Shown: piece by piece, positions 8,503 to 16,258 of the stretch
How positions within the stretch are numbered: the stretch's first letter is position 1
Layout: each line of letters begins with the position of its first letter
Source of the DNA: an uncultured Bacteroides sp.
GTDB lineage: Bacteria; Bacteroidota; Bacteroidia; Bacteroidales; Bacteroidaceae
Assembly: GCF_963678845.1 (NCBI RefSeq)
Contig: NZ_OY787466.1
Coordinates: forward strand, 992,001-1,056,000
Length of the DNA stretch: 64,000 nucleotides
Direction of reading: 5' to 3'
Made by a program: the position numbers and the translations under genes
Notes under the pieces: model-generated
What the model was told of the DNA's origin: nothing
What the model saw: the letters and a program-made list of their open reading frames with translations, nothing else
Database searches by the model: none

Positions 8503-9582
8503 ATGCGTACACAAAGTAACAAACTAAATTTTGAAGGAGAAAATATTTATGTTGGAATTGATGTTCATTTGAAAAGTTGGAATGTGACAATTTACACAGA
8601 ATATCTTCATCATAAAACATTCAACCAACCTCCTGTACCTTCAATTTTAAGGGACTATCTGAATACTAATTTTCCTGGTGGAACTTATTATTCAGCCTAT
8701 GAAGCCGGATTCTGCGGATTTAATATTCATTTTGAACTTAAAAAACTAAATATAAATAATATTGTGGTTAATCCAGCTGATATACCAACCAGTCAGAAAG
8801 AACAGATACTTAAAAACGATTCACGTGATAGTATGAAAATTGCCCGTTCTTTAAGAGCTAATGAACTCATAGGTATACATGTCCCATTCATTGAGACATT
8901 GGAAAATCGCACATTGATACGCACCCGAGACGTAATGGTGAAAGATATGACTAGATTTAAACAGCGTATAAAAGCTTTGCTTCATTTTTATGGTATATCT
9001 TACCCTCCGGAATTTGAGAAATCAACCAGTCATTGGTCCAGACGTTTTCTTAAATGGTTAAAAGAGGAGGTATCACTTAATACAACGAATGGTAATGACG
9101 CCTTGTCATTACTCGTCAGGGAAGTAGAGCAACAAAGAGTTCTTTTATTGGAAATCAATAGAAAAATTCATAGTCTTGCTGTTTCTGAGAAATATGTGAA
9201 GGAGATAGAGTTAATAAGAAGCATTCCGGGAATTGGTTTAATTACAGGGCTTACTTTTTTGTCGGAGATAGAAGATATTGAACGATTCCACAATACAGAC
9301 AAGTTAGCCGGTTTTGTAGGAATAATACCCACCTGTCATTCAAGTGGAGAGATTGAGAATTATGGAGAGATGACATTTAGAAAGAAAACGATTTTAAGAA
9401 AGTGTCTGATTGAAAGTTCCTGGATTGCAGTAAGAATAGATCCGGCATTGACAAGGTGTTTTTTACAACTCTGTAAAAGGATGGAGCCCAATAAAGCTAT
9501 AATACGAATCGCAAGAAAACTATTAAACAGAATGTATTATGTTTTAAAAAAGAGACAAAAATATGAATGTGGAGTGGTTTAA
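8503..9582 (+). CDS. IS110-family transposase (DEDD recombinase)
   Basis: A 359-residue transposase with the two IS110 domains. The N-terminal RuvC-like DEDD domain begins VGIDVHLKSW (first Asp about residue 20), with YEAGFCG and the NDSRDSMKIARSL segment. The C-terminal Transposase_20 domain contains SIPGIGLITGLTFLSEI and GFVGIIPTCHSSG, including the conserved serine. The gene is intact. IS110-family elements lack ordinary inverted repeats and use a bridge RNA made from a noncoding end. The short space upstream (8456-8502) is cut off by the ISL3 insertion, and the space downstream (9583-9690) could hold the other noncoding end. Element boundaries cannot be fixed from this sequence alone. Confidence 0.94.
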   Translation: MRTQSNKLNFEGENIYVGIDVHLKSWNVTIYTEYLHHKTFNQPPVPSILRDYLNTNFPGGTYYSAYEAGFCGFNIHFELKKLNINNIVVNPADIPTSQKEQILKNDSRDSMKIARSLRANELIGIHVPFIETLENRTLIRTRDVMVKDMTRFKQRIKALLHFYGISYPPEFEKSTSHWSRRFLKWLKEEVSLNTTNGNDALSLLVREVEQQRVLLLEINRKIHSLAVSEKYVKEIELIRSIPGIGLITGLTFLSEIEDIERFHNTDKLAGFVGIIPTCHSSGEIENYGEMTFRKKTILRKCLIESSWIAVRIDPALTRCFLQLCKRMEPNKAIIRIARKLLNRMYYVLKKRQKYECGVV

Positions 9583-10136
9583 TGATAATGCCTATATAAC
9601 TATCTTTCAAAATAAGAGTGATCGCTTAGTTTATCTTGCAGCTTAGCCTGCTTTAGCAGTTTGCGGCCTCTTCCTATTGAACTGAAAAAGGAAAATGTAG
9701 AAAACTGATAGTAATATCAGTTTAAACTACTGATAGAAGGTTGTTTATATAGGAGTTATTAATAAATAGAAAGTAAGGAAACAATCAATAGAGGTTTTCT
9801 TAGCCATATAGCGATATCTGTAACATGAAAGGGGAAACCATACAAGCCTCCCCTCCCAAAAAAAATAATGTTACAGTGTAACGCAGGAAATTTATTGCTG
9901 ACAAGTTGCTCCTCAGCAGAGCTTGTTTCCTCTTCAACTCACTGATTACAAAGCTAATAAAAAGTATAATAAATATTAATAATACTCTTATTATTTGGAT
10001 TACAACATAGAAGATAGAAATCATCTGCCACTAACTTGAAGTCACAATCCTTACAGCATTCTACAAATCCCCGGCGAGTCTTCTTCGAATCTCTCTAGAG
10101 AGATTTTATTTTTCAGGCGGGATGTTTATGTAATCT
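9583..10136. other. Gene-free region: probable IS110 right end and small inverted repeats
   Basis: No convincing gene. 9583-9690 directly follows the IS110 transposase and has weak stem-loop potential (CTGCTTTAGCAG around 9649-9660); it may be the noncoding right end. 9702-9723 is a perfect 9-bp inverted repeat (AAACTGATA / TATCAGTTT, 4-nt loop), followed by another ACTGATAG word at 9729-9736. A copy of the TAGTGGCAGAT word in reverse lies at 10023-10033. A 74-codon minus-strand frame at 9800-10024 is judged noncoding. Confidence 0.4.
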
Positions 10137-10218
10137 TGTACAAAACAAATCATTCTTCTGTACAAAAGAATTAATTGTTTTGTACAGAAGAATGCATTCT
10201 TTTGTACAAGGATGTACA
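10137..10218. repeat. Phased TGTACA palindrome array (22-bp period)
   Basis: TGTACA occurs at 10137, 10159, 10181 and 10203, exactly 22 bp apart each time, with a fifth copy at 10213. The flanks are A/T-rich, so each unit reads roughly as TTTTGTACAAAA. Units two and three form a perfect 17-bp inverted repeat (10151-10167 with 10178-10194). It lies just beyond the terminator of the MalY/PatB gene. A matching array with G/C-rich flanks is at 29323-29394. Confidence 0.75.
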
Positions 10219-10248
10219 AACTTGTCTAGTGATCTTTTAAAAAGTAAA

Positions 10249-10270
10249 CCGGAGTTTTGTTGTACTCCGG
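10249..10270 (-). terminator. Intrinsic terminator of the MalY/PatB operon
   Basis: A 7-bp stem CCGGAGT / ACTCCGG with an 8-nt loop lies 4 bp after the aminotransferase stop. On the minus strand it is followed by a T-rich tract (TTTACTTTTTAAAAG), the form of a rho-independent terminator. Confidence 0.8.
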
Positions 10271-10273
10271 GCG

Positions 10274-11443
10274 TTATTCTGAAAAATCCTCAGCGAATTT
10301 TCTAAAACGATTCAATCCTTCTAGTAGTACAGAACGAGGACAAGCAATATTCCATCGCATAAAAGTTTCACTGTTTGCACCGTACATGGTACCCTCATTT
10401 AGCCACAGTTTGGCTTTTTCTAAAAGTAACTGCTCGATTTCTTCTGAATTCTTTTGAAGTGCTGAGCAATCCATCCAAACCAAGTAAGTGCCTTCAAGAA
10501 TGGTTATTGGGAATTGTGGGAGATAACTTTCACAGAATTCCTTCATGCAAAGGTAGTTTTCGTAAAGATAGACATTCAACTGATTCAGCCATTCCTCTCC
10601 TTTGCTGTAAGCAGCTATAAGCGCTTCTACACCAAAAGGATTCACATCACAGACCTCATTTATATTGATGGCTTTATCTACTTTACTGCGTATTTCTTCA
10701 TCAGCAATAATGATATTTGCAATCTGAAGTCCGGCCAAATTAAAGGCCTTGCTGGGCGAAATGCAGGTAGCTGAATGTTGCAGCAATTCCTCGCTAAGAG
10801 AAGCAAAAGGAGTATAGGTATGTCCCGGATAAACAAATTCACAATGAATTTCGTCGGCAATGACGAATACATTGTGACGCAGACAGATTTCGCCAATGCG
10901 CATCAATTCCTCACGTGTCCATACACGTCCGGCAGGATTGTGAGGATTACAAAGCAGCATTACTTTTACTGCCGTATCAGAAGCTTTGCGCTCTAAATCA
11001 TCGAAGTCAATGGTATAAGTGCGGTTGGCGTAAACTAAATCATTGGTTACTAACTCGCAGCCATTATTACGAATAGAGGAAAAGAAGCAGTTGTACACAG
11101 GCGTCTGCACCAGTACCTTGTCGCCCGGAGATGTTACAGCTTTGATAATGGCGGATATTGCCGGAACTACTCCGGTTGTGTAAATAATCCACTCTTTAGA
11201 AATCTGCCAGTTGTGCCGGCGACTAAACCAATCTATCGTCTTTTCATAATAAGCATCGGGCACCTTTACATAACCAAAAATACCATGCTCCACGCGCTGC
11301 TTCAATGCCTCAATAATAGGTGGCGCCGTACGGAAATCCATATCGGCCACCCACATTGGAAGAACATCCGCATCCGCGGTACTATCCCATTTATAAGAGT
11401 TGGTATTACGACGAGGAGTTATTTCATCAAAATTATATTTCAT
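10274..11443 (-). CDS. MalY/PatB-family PLP-dependent aminotransferase (cystathionine beta-lyase type)
   Basis: A 389-residue fold-type I PLP enzyme. Typical MalY/PatB features are visible: MWVADMDF near residue 30, NPHNPAGRVW, the ADEIHCEFVY segment, the Schiff-base lysine in SPSKAFNLAGLQ, and the late arginine in FMRWNIACPR. Family members cleave cystathionine or cysteine to a thiol or sulfide, pyruvate and ammonia, or act as aminotransferases. I use the ATG at 11443 as start; a longer frame needs TTG at 11458 and would overlap the upstream gene. It follows the DUF3737 gene by 7 bp, so the two are cotranscribed, and a terminator lies at 10249-10270. Confidence 0.92.
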   Translation of the reverse strand: MKYNFDEITPRRNTNSYKWDSTADADVLPMWVADMDFRTAPPIIEALKQRVEHGIFGYVKVPDAYYEKTIDWFSRRHNWQISKEWIIYTTGVVPAISAIIKAVTSPGDKVLVQTPVYNCFFSSIRNNGCELVTNDLVYANRTYTIDFDDLERKASDTAVKVMLLCNPHNPAGRVWTREELMRIGEICLRHNVFVIADEIHCEFVYPGHTYTPFASLSEELLQHSATCISPSKAFNLAGLQIANIIIADEEIRSKVDKAININEVCDVNPFGVEALIAAYSKGEEWLNQLNVYLYENYLCMKEFCESYLPQFPITILEGTYLVWMDCSALQKNSEEIEQLLLEKAKLWLNEGTMYGANSETFMRWNIACPRSVLLEGLNRFRKFAEDFSE

Positions 11444-11450
11444 CTCGGGA

Positions 11451-12314
11451 TTAATCAAAACAAGTGTGATTGTCCCAAAGTTTCAGTTCACAGTCACCAG
11501 GCGCTTTAACATTCTTGTCAATAATGATTTCGCCATAGCTGTTAGCAGTAATACTTCCGCTACGAGGATTCTTTACGCTATGAACCGGACTATTGATAGT
11601 AGCGTTTATACTTGACTGTTCAAATGCAAGATCGGCATCATCATCCATCGTGCAGTTTTCCATTATCAGATCAGTGGCATAGCAAAGCGGCTGCGTACCC
11701 GAAATCTTGCAATTTACCAAACGCAGGTTCTTTGAATGCCAGCCAAGATATTCACCAGTAAGGCTAGAATCATAAACCGTTACATTCTCTGTATTCCAGA
11801 AAGCATCTTTGGAGAAGATTTCGGCATTCCGGATTTCCACATTCTTGCAATACTGGAAAGAATAGTTGCCATTCAGCGTAAAACCATTAATTTGTATACC
11901 AGAGCCATGTGTAAAAAGGTAGTCACCCTTGTCTACTTGTACATTGCGTAACTCCGCATTACTGCAATACCAAAAGGTTTCCAAAGCATAAGGCAGTTGC
12001 ACATTTTTCAGCACCATACCATCTATCTCGCGAAACATTTTAGGGGCTTCCACCAACGTATCTGTCATACGGAGATTACGGGAATACCAAAGTGCGGCAC
12101 GTGCACCTTCTTTGAACAAACAGTTTTCGATAACAAAACCATCGTTGTGCCAGAAAGGATATTTGCCCTGAAACTCACAGTTTACAGCTTCAATATTTTT
12201 ACATTCTTTCAGTGCCGATTCTCCAGGATAAATAGTTACTTCTTCCAGACGTAAGTCATGGGTAGCAAACAGTGGACGTTCACCTTCGAAAGATCTATTT
12301 TTAATTAGTTCCAT
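11451..12314 (-). CDS. DUF3737 family protein (predicted right-handed beta-helix)
   Basis: A 287-residue protein starting MELIKNRSFEGERPLF. It is made of short repeated beta-strand turns with regularly spaced aromatic and asparagine residues (for example FWHNDGFVIENC, ALWYSRNLRM, FWYCSNAELRN, LGWHSKNLRLVNC), as in pectate-lyase-like beta-helices. I recognise it as DUF3737, a family of unknown function. No catalytic residues or signal peptide are visible, so it is likely cytoplasmic. It lies 7 bp upstream of the MalY/PatB aminotransferase in a two-gene operon, and from memory the two families are often adjacent, so a link to sulfur amino acid metabolism is possible but unproved. The ATG at 12314 is preferred over TTG at 12371. 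Confidence 0.88.
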   Translation of the reverse strand: MELIKNRSFEGERPLFATHDLRLEEVTIYPGESALKECKNIEAVNCEFQGKYPFWHNDGFVIENCLFKEGARAALWYSRNLRMTDTLVEAPKMFREIDGMVLKNVQLPYALETFWYCSNAELRNVQVDKGDYLFTHGSGIQINGFTLNGNYSFQYCKNVEIRNAEIFSKDAFWNTENVTVYDSSLTGEYLGWHSKNLRLVNCKISGTQPLCYATDLIMENCTMDDDADLAFEQSSINATINSPVHSVKNPRSGSITANSYGEIIIDKNVKAPGDCELKLWDNHTCFD

Positions 12315-12491
12315 TTTATTACTCAATTTAATATCAGTCTTTTTTAATGCTGCAAAGGTACAAAGACCCAACAGGCTTCTTTGTACACAAATTACGGATA
12401 AGCATACCCGGATTACTGATATTTACGAAACAAGTTTATTTGTCTCTAAATTGATAATAATAAAATGAATCGTTGCTTTCAGAATCTGTTT

Positions 12492-12588
12492 TAGTAGCAG
12501 ATGATTTGATTTAGTGGCAGATGTTTTTTTATCTGCCACTAGCTGAAAGACTTTGTGGTAAGTGGTTTTAGCTGTTTAGTGGGGGATA
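12492..12588. repeat. Second cluster of TAGTRGSAGAT words
   Basis: The roughly 400-bp gap 12315-12717 has no gene. It contains TAGTAGCAGATG (12492-12503), TAGTGGCAGATG (12512-12523, 20 bp later), the reverse complement ATCTGCCACTA (12531-12541) and TAGTGGGGGATA (12577-12588). These are variants of the words at 6949-7100. The second and third copies form an inverted repeat with a T-run between them. The rest of the gap is plain AT-rich sequence. Confidence 0.6.
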
Positions 12589-12717
12589 GGTAGATGATTC
12601 TGTGTTTTTAGTTATTTTGAGAAAAAATAATAAACTGAAATTTTTCTGTATTTTGGTTTTTAAGGAGACAAAACTTTTTTAGATTTAATTGCACGAAACC
12701 TTATATATGGCGGTCAG

Positions 12718-13890
12718 CTATTCTCCTAATTCCTTATATATCAAATTTAATGCAGTATAATACTCTATTTTATTTGAAATATTAGCTTCCATATGCTTTA
12801 ACTCATCCAAAACTAATCTGTTTTCTGAGCATTTTGGAATTAGAAAGCTACTATAAAAATCAAAATCAGGCTTATTCCTTCTTTCTACTAATTTACCAAG
12901 TTCATAATTATATGTTTTATTTGCATCTTCATTAATATTATCAGATATCTCAATTGTAGATAACGTCATATTAGTATAAATCTTTTTTGGCTCAACCAAT
13001 TCATTTATATATTCTTTTTTTTCAAGTATTTCTTTTTTTAAGTCAGATAGAAATTGATCTATAAGGTTTTGATATCTTTCATGTTCACTCCTTCTTCTAT
13101 AGATCTCAATTAAAGAATCTTTGTCATAGAAATAACTAGAATATAAAATTGATTCAAATTCTGCATCAACTGATTTAATAATGGCTTCAAAGTTCTGATG
13201 CTTTATTATTTTTTCAAATCCTTCTAAATTAGATTTAAATTCAGTGATGATACGCTTTAGTTTATCGAGGATTATATCAAGGTATCTATTTAAAAAATCA
13301 TTATGTCTATTTATTATCTCGCATATCTTATAATTCAAAACTTCAGGCTGATAATTTTTCTTCATATGATATCTTAAATATTGGATATTTGTAGAACTAG
13401 ATTCTGAGCTAAATAAAGTTGAAGATAATAAAATAGTTTTTTTTGGGGACTCATTTATATTTTTTCCACATGACTTACATATAACTTCTTTAGCCTGTTC
13501 CTTTGGATCTTTTGTTGTACAAATAGGATGTCCAATTAATTCGTTTCTAACCTCTCTGTTAATTGAATAATCATCATCTTTTTTTAAGTCACCTTTATTT
13601 ATATTGCACTTAAAAATACGAAGTAACTCTTCAATGAAATCTTGTTGAATATAAATTGCTTGAAGTAAACTAATTTGATATGCAAATATGTCAGTGTATG
13701 ATTTTGATTTTTCTTTTGCGTGTATTATCTCTATAGTGTCTCGGAAGTAATCTAAAATATCACCCAAATAGTTTGATTTTTTTAGGTCATCTGTAAGCTT
13801 AAGTTTCTTGTTGAAATATTTATATTTTAAAATAAGATGAGCCCAATTTTCTCCAACTCTATTTAATTTTTCTTTAATTTCTGATTCCAT
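12718..13890 (-). CDS. Orphan protein of unknown function with a HEPN-like RNxxxxH motif
   Basis: A 390-residue, mostly helical, highly charged protein that I do not recognise. Its DNA is visibly more AT-rich than its neighbours, which suggests transfer. Two features stand out. RNELIGH at residues 115-121 fits the Rx4-6H signature of HEPN domains, many of which are RNases or toxins. A short metal-binding-like pair CKSCG follows at residues 138-142. The helices before the motif (about 45-95) would suit an alpha-helical HEPN bundle, and the C-terminal half looks coiled-coil. No signal peptide or membrane segment is present. No antitoxin-like partner is adjacent; the nearest neighbour is a decayed regulator fragment at 14047. 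A defence or toxin role is only a guess. Confidence 0.75.
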   Translation of the reverse strand: MESEIKEKLNRVGENWAHLILKYKYFNKKLKLTDDLKKSNYLGDILDYFRDTIEIIHAKEKSKSYTDIFAYQISLLQAIYIQQDFIEELLRIFKCNINKGDLKKDDDYSINREVRNELIGHPICTTKDPKEQAKEVICKSCGKNINESPKKTILLSSTLFSSESSSTNIQYLRYHMKKNYQPEVLNYKICEIINRHNDFLNRYLDIILDKLKRIITEFKSNLEGFEKIIKHQNFEAIIKSVDAEFESILYSSYFYDKDSLIEIYRRRSEHERYQNLIDQFLSDLKKEILEKKEYINELVEPKKIYTNMTLSTIEISDNINEDANKTYNYELGKLVERRNKPDFDFYSSFLIPKCSENRLVLDELKHMEANISNKIEYYTALNLIYKELGE

Positions 13891-14046
13891 GTAGTTTTGT
13901 ATTTCATATTTTAAAGTCTAAAGATAGAATATATTCTTTACATTGATAGAGATTATTGAAATTATTTTTTTTAACCATTTAGCAGATTCTCTTTTAAATA
14001 AGCACTAAACTAAAACGCTTATCCAGCTGCTATAATTATTTATAAG

Positions 14047-14526
14047 TATGAGGTAGTTGCCGAGAACTGGAATCGTCTGTATATGATGGGGCGTATCAAT
14101 CTGGAAAACTTAAAACCGCATCCTAAAAATCCTACTATTGCAAATGTGTTTAAGCAGATCGGATGGGTAGAAGAACTTGGTTCCGGAGTTTGCAAGATGT
14201 ATAAGTATTGTCCTATTTATGTGAATGGTGCACTGCCAGTTATTGAAGAAGGAGATGTTTTTAAGATTACACTTAAATATGAAAAAGAAGAGATAGTAAA
14301 TGAGGGAGTAAATAAACCTCTAAGCGAGAACGAAGTATCTATTATTTCTCTCTTAAAAATAAATCCAGGTTTGAAAGCTAATGAGATATCAACGCATATT
14401 GATAAAAGTCTTGTATCAGTAGAACGTTATGTAACTTCACTTAAGAAAAAGAACTTAATTGAGTTTAGAGATGCACCTAAAACCGGAGGATACTATATCA
14501 AAACAGAAAAGAAAGAAGAAAAATAG
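14047..14526 (+). pseudogene. Remnant of an ATP-binding, AlbA-type transcriptional regulator (5' end lost)
   Basis: The reading frame is open from 14014 and recognisable from YEVVAENWNRLYMMG (14047), well before any start codon that would give a complete protein. The visible part matches the C-terminal half of the AlbA_2/HATPase_c_4 family of DNA-binding ATPase-like regulators: the PHPKNPTIANVFKQIG segment, EELGSGV, then a winged helix with LKANEISTHIDKSLVSVERY. The N-terminal AlbA and most of the ATPase-like domain are absent, and an in-frame stop lies at 14011. An internal start at 14083 could still give a 147-residue HTH protein, but loss of function is more likely. It sits beside the orphan HEPN-like gene, consistent with a decayed accessory region. 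Confidence 0.75.
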
Positions 14527-14702
14527 CAATGGAAAGCCTTGTTGATATAAGTTGTGGGAAGATGGGCTAATAAGATTATATAAAAATTTGACTATAAGGA
14601 TTTTAAGTCAAAAACGTAAGTCATAAAATCAAAAAAGGAAGTAAAATTGTTATTTTAAAAATATATCTTTATAACTCATTGTTAATCTTTAAAATACAGC
14701 CT

Positions 14703-16139
14703 ATGAAAAATCTAAAAATGTTTATCAATGGGAAATTTGTAGAAAACGTTTCTGACAAATGGATTAATGTACTGAACCCTTCGACTGAAGAAGTTATCTC
14801 ACTGATGCCCGATGGTAGTGCCGATGATGTAAAAGCAGCAATTGATGCTGCAGAAAAGGCTCAGCCTGAATGGGAGAAAATCCCGGCCGTAGAGAGGGGT
14901 AGATATCTTAGAATCATTGCAAGCGGTATCAGAAAAAGAGAAGCTGAACTGACTGATATTATTGTGAGAGAGGGTGGCAAAACGCAGGCATTGGCAAATG
15001 TTGAGGTTTTATTTACCGCTGATTATATGGATTACATGGCCGAATGGGCCCGCCGTTATGAAGGTGAAATTATTCAAAGTGACAGACCAAAAGAAAATAT
15101 ATTCCTGTTTAAGAAACCTATTGGTGTTACTACAGGAATCCTTCCCTGGAATTTTCCGTTTTTCTTAATTGCCAGAAAAGCAGCTCCTGCATTGGTTACT
15201 GGTAATACGATTGTAATTAAACCAAGCCAGTTAACGCCGGAGAATGCTTATGTGTTTGCTCAGGTTGTTGAAGAATCGGGTTTGCCTGCAGGTGTTCTCA
15301 ATATTGTGTTTGGTAAAGGCTCAGTAGTAGGGCATGAACTGGCTGCTAACCCGAAGGTGGGAATGGTTAGTCTCACCGGAAGTGTGGATGCCGGCCGTCA
15401 GACCATGGCTGCTGCCTGTACTAATATCACTAAGGTATCTCTGGAACTTGGCGGAAAAGCTCCTGCTATTGTAATGAATGATGCAGACATTGATTTGGCT
15501 GTAAAATGCATTATCGCATCCCGGGTTATTAATACCGGACAGGTTTGCAACTGTTGCGAACGTGTTTATGTGCACAAAGATATAAAGGATGAATTCCAGG
15601 AAAAGGTGATTGAAGGAATGAAGAAGGTTACTTATGGAGATCCGAGTAAAATTAAAGAACTGGATATGGGGCCGCTGATTGATGCCAATTCGCTGAAATC
15701 GGTTCAGGATAAAGTGGATAAAGCTGTAAAACAAGGAGCGAAGATTGCATGTGGTGGTAAGAAGATAGATAAGAAAGGTTATTTCTTTGAACCTACTGTT
15801 CTGACGGATGTAACCCATGATATGGATATTGCACACGAAGAAACCTTTGGTCCGGTTCTGCCTATCATTGAATTCACTGATTTAGATAAAGCGATTGAAT
15901 GGGCCAACGATTGCGAATATGGGCTTACCTCATCTGTATACACAAAGAACCTGAACACTGCGTTGAAGTTGGTTCGTGCGCTGAAGTTTGGTGAAACCTA
16001 CATAAACAGAGAAAACTTTGAGGCTATGCAGGGATTCCATGCCGGATGGCGTAAATCGGGGATTGGTGGTGCTGATGGTAAACACGGCCTGGAAGAGTAT
16101 TTGCAAACTCATGTTGTATATGTTGAAACTCAGGATTAA
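14703..16139 (+). CDS. aldA: Lactaldehyde dehydrogenase (AldA-type aldehyde dehydrogenase)
   Basis: A 478-residue NAD-dependent aldehyde dehydrogenase. The general base is Glu248 in LELGGKAP and the nucleophile is Cys282 in TGQVCNC, 34 residues apart as in the family. Many stretches recall E. coli AldA closely (YMAEWARRYEGEIIQSDRP, ILPWNFPFFLIARK, FGETYINRENFEAMQGFHAG, SGIGGADGKHGL). AldA oxidises L-lactaldehyde from fucose and rhamnose breakdown to lactate and also accepts glycolaldehyde. I use the ATG at 14703; the longer frame needs TTG at 14679. It stands alone, convergent with the TonB receptor gene across a strong terminator. No fucose or rhamnose gene is nearby, so its pathway partner is elsewhere. 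Confidence 0.93.
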   Translation: MKNLKMFINGKFVENVSDKWINVLNPSTEEVISLMPDGSADDVKAAIDAAEKAQPEWEKIPAVERGRYLRIIASGIRKREAELTDIIVREGGKTQALANVEVLFTADYMDYMAEWARRYEGEIIQSDRPKENIFLFKKPIGVTTGILPWNFPFFLIARKAAPALVTGNTIVIKPSQLTPENAYVFAQVVEESGLPAGVLNIVFGKGSVVGHELAANPKVGMVSLTGSVDAGRQTMAAACTNITKVSLELGGKAPAIVMNDADIDLAVKCIIASRVINTGQVCNCCERVYVHKDIKDEFQEKVIEGMKKVTYGDPSKIKELDMGPLIDANSLKSVQDKVDKAVKQGAKIACGGKKIDKKGYFFEPTVLTDVTHDMDIAHEETFGPVLPIIEFTDLDKAIEWANDCEYGLTSSVYTKNLNTALKLVRALKFGETYINRENFEAMQGFHAGWRKSGIGGADGKHGLEEYLQTHVVYVETQD

Positions 16140-16169
16140 GAGATAACTTATAATGAATAGTTTTTGATA

Positions 16170-16237
16170 AATGTTCACTGAAACTAAGATCTTTGAAAAG
16201 CAACGGCTGCAAAGATGTATAGGTTTCAGTGAACATT
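16170..16237. terminator. Bidirectional terminator between aldA and the TonB receptor gene
   Basis: A perfect 15-bp inverted repeat (AATGTTCACTGAAAC / GTTTCAGTGAACATT, 16170-16184 and 16223-16237) encloses a 38-nt loop. The loop itself has an inner ATCTTT / AAAGAT stem. A T-run follows on the plus strand and an A/T tract on the other side. Confidence 0.8.
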
Positions 16238-16258
16238 GTTTTTATAGAAGTTTGTTCC

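Noticed and set aside
9800..10024. 74-codon minus-strand frame with a hydrophobic N-terminus
   Set aside because: Composition looks like AT-rich intergenic DNA read by chance; it overlaps a repeated intergenic word at its start and has no supporting promoter or neighbour.
10137..10218. CRISPR array
   Set aside because: The repeated unit is only a 6-14 bp palindrome at 22-bp spacing, with no 24-36 bp identical repeats, no spacers of normal length and no cas genes in the window.
12718..13890. Complete toxin-antitoxin pair with the HEPN-like gene
   Set aside because: No MNT- or antitoxin-like partner is adjacent; the neighbouring fragment at 14047 is on the opposite strand and belongs to another family.
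15321..15836. 171-codon minus-strand frame inside aldA
   Set aside because: Antisense to a highly conserved enzyme gene; its amino acids are the shadow of that frame.
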